DNA from: Martinezella calliandrae
GTDB lineage: Bacteria; Pseudomonadota; Alphaproteobacteria; Rhizobiales; Rhizobiaceae
Length of the DNA: 43,506 bases
Direction of reading: 5' to 3'
Assembly (NCBI RefSeq): GCF_030272695.1
Contig: NZ_JARFYN010000057.1
Span: 1 to 43,506, forward strand
The notes under the pieces are model-generated. The model saw only the letters and a program-made list of their open reading frames with translations. It made no database searches and had not been told where the DNA came from. Positions within the stretch are counted from its first letter, which is position 1; each line of letters starts with the position of its first letter. This document shows, one piece after another, positions 36,819 to 43,506 of the stretch. A program made the translations under genes and the position numbers.

Positions 36819-38243
36819 ATGTTTGGGTTAACGGCGCTTGAGCTAGCGCGGATCCAGTTTGGTTTCACAATTTCCTTTCACATCATCTTTCCAGCGATCA
36901 CCATCGGGCTCGCCAGCTATCTGGTGGTGCTCGAGGGCCTGTGGCTGTGGAGGCAGGAGGCGGTTTATCGCGACCTGTATCACTTCTGGTCGAAGATCTT
37001 CGCCGTCAACTTCGCGATGGGCGTCGTCTCAGGCCTGGTCATGGCCTACCAGTTCGGCACCAACTGGAGCTATTTCTCGGCGTTCGCCGGCAGTATCACG
37101 GGGCCGCTTCTGACCTACGAGGTGTTGACGGCTTTCTTCCTCGAGGCGGGCTTCCTCGGCGTCATGCTGTTTGGCTGGAACAAGGTCGGCCCCGGCCTGC
37201 ACTTCTTCGCGACAATCATGGTGGCGATAGGTACGCTGATCTCGGCCACCTGGATCCTTGCCTCCAATAGCTGGATGCAGACGCCTCAGGGATATGAGGT
37301 GATCGGTGGACGCGTCGTGCCGGTCGACTGGCTGAAGGTGATCTTCAATCCTTCCTTCCCTTATCGCCTGGCGCATATGACGATCGCCGCCTATCTCGCG
37401 ACCGCGCTCTTCGTCGGTGCTTCAGGCGCCTGGCATCTGCTGCGTGGTCGGGCGACGCCGGCGGTGCGCACCATGCTGTCGATGGCGATGTGGATGGTGC
37501 TCATCGTGGCGCCAATCCAGATCCTTGTCGGCGATCAGCATGGCTTGAATACACTCAAATATCAGCCTGCCAAGATCGCCGCGGTTGAGGGCCATTGGGA
37601 AAACGTACCCGGCGAGAGCGTGCAGCTGACCCTTTTCGGCGTCCCCGATATGACGGTGGAAACGACGCGCTACGCAATCGAGATCCCCTATCTCGGCAGC
37701 CTGATCCTGACCCATGACATCAATGGCCATATTCCCGGTCTAAAGGAATTCGCACCAGAGGATCGGCCAAACTCGACCGTCGTCTTCTGGACCTTCCGGT
37801 TGATGGTCGGGCTTGGGCTGCTGATGCTCCTTCTTGGCGTCTGGAGCCTCTATCTGCGCTGGCGCGGTGGGCTTTACGGCTCGAGGCTGTTCCTGCGGTT
37901 CGCTACCCTGATGGGTCCGGCCGGGCTGGTCGCCATCCTCGCCGGATGGCTGACGACGGAGATCGGCCGTCAACCCTGGATCGTCTATGGGGTAATGCGC
38001 ACGAAGGACGCGGTTTCGAACCACTCGGCTTTGGCGCTCTCCACCACTTTGATCGTCTTCATCGTCGTATATTTCGCCGTCTTCGGCACGGGCATCAGCT
38101 ACATGCTGAAACTGGTGGCCATGGGACCGCAGCCCTTCGACGATCATCCGCCGCAAGACAAAGGGCAGTCGCTCCGGCCGGCGCGGCCGCTGTCGGCTGC
38201 TCCCGACGACATCGATCCGTCCGTCGATCTTTCCGGGCACTAG
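36819..38243 (+). CDS. cydA: Cytochrome bd-type quinol oxidase subunit I (CioA type)
   Basis: 474 residues from the ATG at 36819 (GAAGGAGAAGCTTC upstream); an in-frame ATG at 36765 is unlikely. ELARIQFGFTISFHIIFPA holds the first heme ligand His, NFAMGVVSGLVMAYQFGTNW and FFLEAGFLGVMLFGW lie in the heme region, and GWLTTEIGRQPWIVYGV is the conserved subunit I motif. The periplasmic Q loop is short, as in the cyanide-insensitive (CIO) class. It oxidises quinol and reduces oxygen to water in the inner membrane without proton pumping. The operon continues with cydB 13 bp later. Confidence 0.96.
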   Translation: MFGLTALELARIQFGFTISFHIIFPAITIGLASYLVVLEGLWLWRQEAVYRDLYHFWSKIFAVNFAMGVVSGLVMAYQFGTNWSYFSAFAGSITGPLLTYEVLTAFFLEAGFLGVMLFGWNKVGPGLHFFATIMVAIGTLISATWILASNSWMQTPQGYEVIGGRVVPVDWLKVIFNPSFPYRLAHMTIAAYLATALFVGASGAWHLLRGRATPAVRTMLSMAMWMVLIVAPIQILVGDQHGLNTLKYQPAKIAAVEGHWENVPGESVQLTLFGVPDMTVETTRYAIEIPYLGSLILTHDINGHIPGLKEFAPEDRPNSTVVFWTFRLMVGLGLLMLLLGVWSLYLRWRGGLYGSRLFLRFATLMGPAGLVAILAGWLTTEIGRQPWIVYGVMRTKDAVSNHSALALSTTLIVFIVVYFAVFGTGISYMLKLVAMGPQPFDDHPPQDKGQSLRPARPLSAAPDDIDPSVDLSGH

Positions 38244-38256
38244 GAGGCCTGAGGCT

Positions 38257-39267
38257 ATGGGCATTGATCTTCCCCTCATCTGGGCCATCATCATAGGCTT
38301 CGGCCTGATGATGTATGTCATCATGGACGGTTTCGATCTCGGCATTGGCATCCTTTTTCCTTTCGTTTCGAACCGAGAGGATCGGGACACGATGGTCAAT
38401 ACCGTCGCACCGGTCTGGGACGGCAACGAGACCTGGCTGGTGCTAGGCGGGGCGGCACTGTTCGCCGCGTTTCCGCTCGCCTATTCTGTGATCCTCAGCG
38501 CGCTCTACCTGCCGCTGGTGCTGATGCTCGTCGGCCTGATCTGGCGTGGCGTCGCCTTCGAATTCCGCTTCAAGGCGGATGAAGCGCACAAGTCCTTCTG
38601 GGACAAGGCGTTCGCCTGGGGCTCTTATGTCGCCGCCTTCTCGCAAGGCGTGGCACTGGGCGCCTTCATCAACGGTTTCGAGGTCACGAACGGCGCCTAT
38701 TCCGGTGGGCTGTTCGACTGGCTGACGCCCTTCAGCCTGTTCACGGGCCTTGGCCTGCTCGTCTCCTATGCACTGCTCGGTTCGACCTGGCTCGTCATGA
38801 AGACGGAAGGCACACTGCAGCGGCGCATGAAAGAACTCGCCCGGCCAGTGACGCTTGCGCTTCTCGCTGTCATTATCATCGTCAGCCTCTGGACGCCGTT
38901 TGCTCATACCGCAGTTGCGGACCGCTGGTTTGCGCTCCCGAACATGATCTTCTTCGCACCCGTCCCGATCCTGGTGTTGCTGGCGACCTACGCGATCGTC
39001 AGGAGCCTCCAGCGCGAGACGACACATGCTGGACCCTTCGTGCTGGCGCTCTTCATGCTGTTCATGGGCTATAGCGGCCTGGCGATCAGCCTCTGGCCAA
39101 ACATCATTCCGCCATCGGTCTCGATCTGGGATGCGGCCGCTCCGCCGCAGAGCATGGGCTTTACGCTCGTCGGCGCGCTCTTCATCATTCCCTTCATCCT
39201 CGCCTATACCGCCTGGTCCTATTACGTTTTCCGCGGCAAGGTGAAGCCGGGCGAGGGGTACCACTGA
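38257..39267 (+). CDS. cydB: Cytochrome bd-type quinol oxidase subunit II (CioB type)
   Basis: 336 residues with about eight membrane helices. It starts LPLIWAIIIGFGLMMYVIMDGFDLGIGILFP, the family signature, then NGNETW-type VWDGNETWLVLGGAALFAAFP and SQGVALGAFINGFEV. The C-terminus is YTAWSYYVFRGKVKPGEGYH, whose TGA overlaps the ATG of the microprotein at 39267. It lacks heme ligands and supports the catalytic subunit. Confidence 0.97.
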   Translation: MGIDLPLIWAIIIGFGLMMYVIMDGFDLGIGILFPFVSNREDRDTMVNTVAPVWDGNETWLVLGGAALFAAFPLAYSVILSALYLPLVLMLVGLIWRGVAFEFRFKADEAHKSFWDKAFAWGSYVAAFSQGVALGAFINGFEVTNGAYSGGLFDWLTPFSLFTGLGLLVSYALLGSTWLVMKTEGTLQRRMKELARPVTLALLAVIIIVSLWTPFAHTAVADRWFALPNMIFFAPVPILVLLATYAIVRSLQRETTHAGPFVLALFMLFMGYSGLAISLWPNIIPPSVSIWDAAAPPQSMGFTLVGALFIIPFILAYTAWSYYVFRGKVKPGEGYH

Positions 39268-39407
39268 TGCTTCCCGTCACAAGCCGCGGGAACAGGCTGC
39301 GAAGGCTGGGGTGGCTTGTCGTGATCTGGGCCGCGAGCGTATTCGCGCTCGCGATAGTCGCTGGGGTCGTCCGCCTGCTGATGAGTTTTAGCGGATTGAC
39401 GGTTTAA
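39267..39407 (+). CDS. DUF2474-like microprotein of the CIO oxidase operon
   Basis: 46 residues; the ATG at 39267 overlaps the cydB stop (TGATG). The sequence has a basic N-terminus (SRGNRLRRLGW) and one membrane helix (LVVIWAASVFALAIVAGVV), matching the DUF2474/CydX-type single-span subunits found after cydB in rhizobia. CydX proteins are small accessory subunits that stabilise the oxidase hemes. Overlap and position strongly support it, although it is too short for most gene finders. Confidence 0.85.
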   Translation: MLPVTSRGNRLRRLGWLVVIWAASVFALAIVAGVVRLLMSFSGLTV

Positions 39408-39821
39408 AGACCTGCCGATTAATCGATCATCTCCTATCTCCTCGCGAAAGGATTTTTCATTGTCCTTCATTCCGTGAGGCGCTCATCAACCAGTGCAGGT
39501 ACAAATCATTCTCCAGGACTCTCCGCACGGCTCCTCGCCCTTAGGCGCTGAATAGTAGGCCGCAGATTCAGGGATTTGGGAGAGCGAAAAAGTGGAAAAT
39601 CAATGCCGTCGACGAGCGCTGATCTGCCCAAGAACTGGAGAAATATCTGAATGGTTGCGGCGTCTGGTCTAGTCGGCACCGATGCGAAGTCGTGACCAAG
39701 GATGTGGAGCGTCCTGCGGAATACCTCGGGGCAAGTCGCCCGCGCAGACTTAATACCTTAAAACGGGCTGAGATCGCGGAAAGTATGTAACCAATTGCTA
39801 ACAAAAGCGGGCGCCGCGTCG
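39408..39821. other. Convergent intergenic region, no gene recognised
   Basis: About 410 bp between the end of the oxidase operon and the end of the minus-strand araC gene. I see no gene and no clear intrinsic terminator. Open frames here run antisense into araC and look spurious. Confidence 0.4.
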
Positions 39822-40883
39822 TCACCGGCGGCTGCGCTCTCGGTCCGAGCAAACCTCGGCATCTCTGATGCCTTGCTCGGCATTCTCCTCGTTGGCTATC
39901 CGGCGATAATCCCTCGGATCTCGTCCGTATGCCTGTCGGAAAGCTCGCACAAAGCTTGAACGGCTTTCGTATCCTGCATTGTGAGCAATGACGTCGACTT
40001 GCATCGTCGTCGTTGTCAGATCGATCGCAGCCTGGCGCATTCTCAAGTCTCGCAAGATGACCATCGGGGAATGCCCAAAGATGTTTGAGAATCGCGCCAT
40101 GAACGCAGAACGGCTCAATCCTGCACTCTGTGCCAGGCTTTGAATTGAATGGGCGGCTCCGGGCCGCGCCACCATATCCGCAAAAGCACGGGTGATCTGC
40201 CTGTCGGCAAGTATCGAGAAGCGCTCGGTCCATTGTTGGGATGACCTGAGCGAACGTCGCAACAATGAGACAAGGATTTGCTTGAGCAGCGATGATGTCA
40301 TGGCTCCGACGCCTACTTCTTGCTGTAGCAGCTCCTCCATGGCCTCGCGAAGCTTCAGATCAATCTTGTCCCTTGGTTCGAACTGCTCGATAACCGGTTC
40401 GCGGAGATCTCCGAACAGCCTCACAGACTGACCAAAGAGCGCAGTAAAATAGCCGCATATCTGAATAATTTCCGGCTGCTCGCTAGGCACCGCCACGCGA
40501 AGGATGCCATTTTGGTGCGTCCAGCAATCTCTCGAAATGAGCTTCGGCGTCCCATTTCCTCCGTCGACCTCGATCGCAAACGGAGCGTTTGGCGGCACAA
40601 TGATGAGCAAATGAGGGCTTATCGGGATTTGTGGTCCGCCGTTGATAGATATGTGTCCCACGCCGCTCAAGTTGTAGTGGATCGCGGATGCATCAATCTT
40701 CCCCATTGCGACTCGATGGCCCCGCGGCAGCAGAACCTCAATCAGCGCGATGACGTCGATGTCGATAGCCTGCATCAAATTGTTGAGGTCAGTTGTAGAC
40801 AATTTGACATTGGAGCCCGTGGGCGGAAAAACCTTCTGTTCCACGCGTGTCTGCCTTGAAACCGCTTTCGAAATGTTCCGCAT
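39822..40883 (-). CDS. AraC family regulator with cupin_6-type sensor domain, copy 2
   Basis: 353 residues from the ATG at 40883. An in-frame GTG at 40937 would add 18 residues. The sensing half shows HYNLSGVGHISINGGPQIPISPHLLIIVPPNAPFAI, and the DNA-binding half HSIQSLAQSAGLSRSAFMARF and MQVDVIAHNAGYESRSSFVRAFRQAYG. It is paralogous to the protein at 21027. Upstream, at 40967-40980, lies a perfect 14-bp AT-rich palindrome, a likely binding site for an autoregulator. No enzyme gene is divergently adjacent. Confidence 0.93.
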   Translation of the reverse strand: MRNISKAVSRQTRVEQKVFPPTGSNVKLSTTDLNNLMQAIDIDVIALIEVLLPRGHRVAMGKIDASAIHYNLSGVGHISINGGPQIPISPHLLIIVPPNAPFAIEVDGGNGTPKLISRDCWTHQNGILRVAVPSEQPEIIQICGYFTALFGQSVRLFGDLREPVIEQFEPRDKIDLKLREAMEELLQQEVGVGAMTSSLLKQILVSLLRRSLRSSQQWTERFSILADRQITRAFADMVARPGAAHSIQSLAQSAGLSRSAFMARFSNIFGHSPMVILRDLRMRQAAIDLTTTTMQVDVIAHNAGYESRSSFVRAFRQAYGRDPRDYRRIANEENAEQGIRDAEVCSDRERSRR

Positions 40884-41553
40884 GACTGTGGTGGTCCTAT
40901 AAGGCCTGGCGAATTCAGGCCAGACGCCGAACGACACATATTAATTGCGTGAGGCCAGATTAACTTTATATCATGATATACTAAGAGGCGCACAGTACGT
41001 CCGATCAGCCGCCGATCTTGGTGGGCATAATCGACGTGAGGATTACGACGCTACGTCGGGCAGACGAGCGTCGCAGCATATCATCAGGATTAGCAGCTCC
41101 ATCAGATTGCCGTCGGCAGGCATATTCTCGTGGAGTTCAACGCGGATTTCCTAGCCGGGGAAGCGCTTTTCGGTCCAGTCAGTTAGGGAAGTTGCCGGTA
41201 GCTGGCACGGACTGGCGAGAGCGCGATGGAGTTAGCAGTCACCAGCTTCGTCAGCACGATCCTGTTTTGAAGGAGCCTTCGGCGAACAGACATTCGACTT
41301 TCACGGCCACCCTTAAAGCCATAGGACCTGTTTATATCGGCTGCGTCAATTTTGATTTCGCAATGAGATCTCCGAGAGTCTCGTTATGGCGTAGGCTTCT
41401 TCATGCAGGAGGCGATAGACTGAAACCGGATCGCATGCGCCGATCTCGACGCAAAACAATCCTTCGGATTGCCTCGCTTTTTTGTCACGAGCAACGAGCT
41501 CTCGCATTGTCAATCGCGATATGCGTTGGTGCGTGTCTTACCGGCACCGCACT
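40884..41553. other. Intergenic region upstream of araC copy 2, no gene recognised
   Basis: About 670 bp. It holds the palindrome at 40967 and presumably the araC promoter. A plus-strand frame spanning 41018-41830 exists but has no ribosome site, odd composition, and overlaps the real small gene on the other strand. Confidence 0.4.
40967..40980. promoter_or_regulatory. Perfect AT-rich palindrome upstream of araC copy 2
   Basis: TATATCATGATATA is a 14-bp perfect palindrome, 84-97 bp from the araC ATG and in a markedly AT-rich patch of otherwise GC-rich DNA. It could be an operator, or the AT-rich promoter of the regulator gene. Confidence 0.4.
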
Positions 41554-41811
41554 TCAGTCGAATTGCTCACCGTGCCCGATCTGTTCGCGAACTGCATCGC
41601 CGATTGGCGGATCATCAGCAGGATCCGGGTCTGCACTGTTGGCGTCCTCCAGAGAGTGGGCCGCCTCGACCATGGCACCGAGTACCTCTCCAGTGCCCCA
41701 CCCCGCTTCGTTCGCTGACGCGATGACTTCTTCCAGGGCGTATCTGGCCGCCACCTTCAATTCCTGGGAGCGCCGCTGCAAATCATGGGATTGTGGTGAT
41801 GGAAACGGCAT
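41554..41811 (-). CDS. 85-residue hypothetical protein
   Basis: ATG at 41811 follows a strong AAAGGAG. The sequence is helical and acidic: LQRRSQELKVAARYALEEVI then GWGTGEVLGAMVEAAHSLED, with a Pro/Asp-rich linker (DPDPADDPPIGDAV). It resembles a common class of small rhizobial proteins without known role. No membrane segment or signal is seen. It stands alone. Confidence 0.65.
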   Translation of the reverse strand: MPFPSPQSHDLQRRSQELKVAARYALEEVIASANEAGWGTGEVLGAMVEAAHSLEDANSADPDPADDPPIGDAVREQIGHGEQFD

Positions 41812-42166
41812 GGTCGGCTCCTTTCGTTGACGGGTAACCCGGAGGACATCGGCCGGTTCCTGTCTCGACGGGCACTTAGATAATCGCAGAAAAAGCTCCC
41901 GTTAACCAACGAATATTCTACCTTCTCAACGCGATTGCGGCGCCGGCAATCGCGATCCGTGTTTGGTCGCGTTCAACTTTTGATGGACTTCCCCATGGCT
42001 GACGAAACCGTAAAAGGTCCACAATTAAGTACCAACTGCTGAAGGCAGGCCTCGACCGGATGGCGTCCGGATCGATGCAGACGGCGACGATGCTTTGCTC
42101 AGATTATAAGCTGCGGGCGGGATGCTTTGGATTTGACGATCCAAAGAGGGTGTTTAGCATCGCAAC
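41812..42166. other. Intergenic region, no gene recognised
   Basis: About 355 bp between two small minus-strand genes. It should hold the promoter of the 85-residue protein. No family, repeat or promoter module is recognised. Confidence 0.4.
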
Positions 42167-42352
42167 TCAGATGTGAGCTGCGCGACGGTGCCGGTTCGGC
42201 AGGCGGGCCCCTCGAGTTTCGTTCCGTCGTGCAAGAACACGAGCAGCGCTTTCCAGGAATTGGGCGAACGCATTTCGAGATATCCCATCGGCATTGAGCA
42301 TGACGTGAATCATTGGATCATTAAGAATCTCAGATATTGTGAGGTCAGACAT
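42167..42352 (-). CDS. 61-residue hypothetical protein
   Basis: ATG at 42352 follows TAAGGAGAGCTTCT. The sequence starts MSDLTISEILNDPMIHVMLNAD and continues RNAFAQFLESAARVLARRNE. It resembles small helical proteins common in rhizobia. The function is unknown. There is no signal peptide. Confidence 0.62.
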   Translation of the reverse strand: MSDLTISEILNDPMIHVMLNADGISRNAFAQFLESAARVLARRNETRGARLPNRHRRAAHI

Positions 42353-42815
42353 AGAAGCTCTCCTTACGCTCATAGTGATTGGGTGAGCTTATAGGCGCCT
42401 TCTGTAACGGCGTGAAATACCGGGCGGTTATGGAGTGAATGCCTAAATCTTATCGCCAGGAAACGTGATCATAAGAGCTGTCCGGAAGCTTATTTCGGAC
42501 GTAAGGCCATAACATTGATCTCCTGCGATCATTTTGGAAATCGCCGTACCTGGGGTGACGAACCCGGGTGCAAAGACACAAGCGATAGCAACCACAGCCC
42601 GAACGAAGAAGGCACTGAGCCGGCATTGCCGAGTATCCGCTTTCGCTAAAACTCTAATTTGGCTGGCCTTCCGTATCGCTCCGTCGTGATTCTTCACTCG
42701 CCGTTTAACAGGCTCCGATGGCTGTTTTGCCTTTCCGGTAAGCGGCGCCCCATAACGCTCCTTCATTACTGCGTTCAGCAAAGGCTAATCGGGCCATCGT
42801 ATCGCTCCGCTGTTT
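42353..42815. other. Intergenic region with a doubtful minus-strand frame
   Basis: About 460 bp. A minus-strand frame at 42443-42781 could encode 112 residues but has no clear ribosome site and no family. Otherwise I see nothing up to the promoter module at 42816. Confidence 0.35.
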
Positions 42816-42871
42816 ATCATTGATTCAATTCCCGCCCGTCATTGGACCGGCAGCGACTGCAGCCTTATCTC
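42816..42871 (+). promoter_or_regulatory. Shared promoter module, copy g (upstream of msrB)
   Basis: ATCAT (42816-42820), 17 bp, GTCAT (42838-42842) whose last T begins TTGGAC (42842-42847), 18 bp, TATCTC (42866-42871). ATG of msrB is 24 nt further on. GTCATTGGACC is identical to copies e and f; the upstream 11-mer is ATTGATTCAAT. Confidence 0.6.
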
Positions 42872-42895
42872 ATAGGCACGAACGGAGGACAGCAC

Positions 42896-43345
42896 ATGAA
42901 AGTTTACGCGAAAAATCCCGATGGCCTATCTCGCCTAACGCCGGAGCAGTTCCGCGTGACGCAGCAAAGCGGTACCGAGCGTCCAGGCACGGGCGAATAT
43001 CTCAACAACAAGCAGCCGGGCATCTATGTCGATATCGTATCGGGCGAGCCGCTGTTTGCCTCTTCCGACAAGTTTGACTCGGGGTGCGGCTGGCCGAGCT
43101 TCACCAAGCCGATCGAAACCGCGAACATCAACGAGCTCACCGACCTCTCGCACGGCATGCTGCGCACCGAAGTGCGCTCCACCCATGGCGACAGCCATCT
43201 GGGGCATGTTTTTCCCGACGGACCGATGGATCGCGGCGGCCTGCGCTATTGCATCAACTCTGCCTCCCTTCGCTTCGTGCATCGCGACAAGATGGAGGCT
43301 GAAGGTTATGGTGCCTATCTCGGCCAAGTGGAGGATATCCGATGA
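42896..43345 (+). CDS. msrB: Peptide-methionine (R)-S-oxide reductase MsrB, zinc-free type
   Basis: 149 residues from the ATG at 42896, after CGGAGG. The catalytic Cys is in GGLRYCINSASLRF and the resolving Cys candidate is in DSGCGWPSF. SHLGHVFPDGPMDRGG is the substrate pocket. The two CxxC pairs that bind zinc in many MsrB proteins are missing: GIYVDIVSGEPLF and THGDSHLGHVF stand where CxxC would be. It reduces methionine-R-sulfoxide in proteins with thioredoxin. Its stop overlaps the msrA start (ATGA), so the two are co-translated under module copy g. Confidence 0.95.
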   Translation: MKVYAKNPDGLSRLTPEQFRVTQQSGTERPGTGEYLNNKQPGIYVDIVSGEPLFASSDKFDSGCGWPSFTKPIETANINELTDLSHGMLRTEVRSTHGDSHLGHVFPDGPMDRGGLRYCINSASLRFVHRDKMEAEGYGAYLGQVEDIR

Positions 43346-43506
43346 CTACGGAACGTGCAGTTCTCGCCGGCGGTTGTTTTTGGGGCATGCAGGACCTCAT
43401 CCGCCGCTATAACGGCGTCATCTCGACCCGCGTCGGCTATACCGGCGGCGAGGTTCGCAATGCGACTTATCGCAATCATGGCACCCATGCGGAAGCGATC
43501 GAGATC
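43342..43506 (+). CDS. msrA: Peptide-methionine (S)-S-oxide reductase MsrA (3' part cut by window edge)
   Basis: 55 codons are visible. The active-site motif GGCFWGMQDLI contains the catalytic Cys, followed by TRVGYTGGEVRNATY typical of MsrA. It reduces the S-epimer of methionine sulfoxide and complements MsrB, whose gene overlaps it by 4 nt. Confidence 0.95.
   Translation, partial: MTTERAVLAGGCFWGMQDLIRRYNGVISTRVGYTGGEVRNATYRNHGTHAEAIEI

Noticed and set aside
38443..39264. Long minus-strand open frame inside cydB
   Set aside because: It is antisense to cydB, lacks a ribosome site, and has an unnatural charged composition.
39568..40233. Minus-strand 221-codon frame overlapping the 3' end of araC copy 2
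   Set aside because: It overlaps the AraC helix-turn-helix coding region in another frame and has no family match.
41018..41830. Plus-strand 271-codon open frame
   Set aside because: It has no ribosome site, is rich in Arg/Ser without domain likeness, and covers the antisense strand of the better-supported 85-residue gene at 41554-41811.
42443..42781. 112-codon minus-strand frame
   Set aside because: It has no clear ribosome site and no recognisable domain; the amino-acid pattern looks like chance.

Overview
This window looks like a chromosomal or large-replicon segment of an alphaproteobacterium, most likely a member of the Hyphomicrobiales (rhizobial group). The reasons are the moderately high GC, the many small rhizobial-type hypothetical proteins, cupin_6-type AraC regulators, a CIO-type cytochrome bd operon with a DUF2474-like microprotein, and EgtB, DUF1993 and DUF427 genes. 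I see no tRNA, rRNA, CRISPR array, transposase or integrase. The content is accessory in flavour and dominated by redox, electrophile and oxidative-stress functions.

Layout. 1-4177: a cut LysR gene, an AraC regulator, an orphan cytosolic histidine kinase, Dps and a peroxiredoxin-like protein. 4455-8748 (minus): a periplasmic two-subunit molybdenum hydroxylase (IorBA type), a 76-bp remnant of an alcohol dehydrogenase gene, an azoreductase preceded by a coupled 33-codon ORF, and a cytochrome P460. 9193-11153: a second orphan kinase and a broken Vat/CatB acetyltransferase. 11407-15785 (minus): an RND pump and its adaptor. 16270-20167 (minus): DUF3788, a PPOX-like flavoprotein, an SDR/cupin/AhpD-like set whose last gene is frameshifted, and a DUF1993 protein. 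21027-22025: an AraC regulator. 22149-25898 (minus): quinone-oxidoreductase-like ADH, EgtB, transaldolase and DUF427. 26084-28690: small proteins, a second peroxiredoxin-like protein, a GreA-C-domain protein and an alkylguanine-DNA methyltransferase. 28973-31018 (minus): transketolase. 31529-36580: the second DUF1993, a possible ferredoxin-fold small protein, glutathione reductase, pseudoazurin, an ACT-domain protein and a small membrane protein. 36819-39407: cytochrome bd (CioAB type) and its microprotein. 39822-42352: AraC paralogue and small proteins. 42896-end: msrB and msrA.

Main discovery candidate. Seven intergenic sites carry the same gene-oriented module: a pentamer ending in AT (GGAAT, GGCAT or ATCAT), exactly 17 bp, then a pentamer usually ending in CAT or TAT. 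The last T of that pentamer starts a -35-like hexamer (often TTGGAC), followed in six of the seven by exactly 18 bp and a -10-like hexamer (TATTTT, TATCTC, TAGTCT or TACACT). In four of these six a start codon lies 24-26 nt downstream of the -10. The modules precede the RND operon, the ADH-egtB-tal operon, a small ORF plus peroxiredoxin, DUF1993, a small coiled-coil gene with an ACT protein, a small membrane protein, and msrBA. I infer one regulon for oxidant or electrophile defence, driven by an activator bound just upstream of and overlapping the -35. I do not recognise the motif. The LysR and the three AraC proteins here are possible but unproven regulators.

Several genes are broken: the acetyltransferase by two 1-nt losses, the AhpD-like gene by an extra G in a G4 run, the 26084 gene by a CT dinucleotide, and the ADH remnant. 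Some of these could be sequencing errors.
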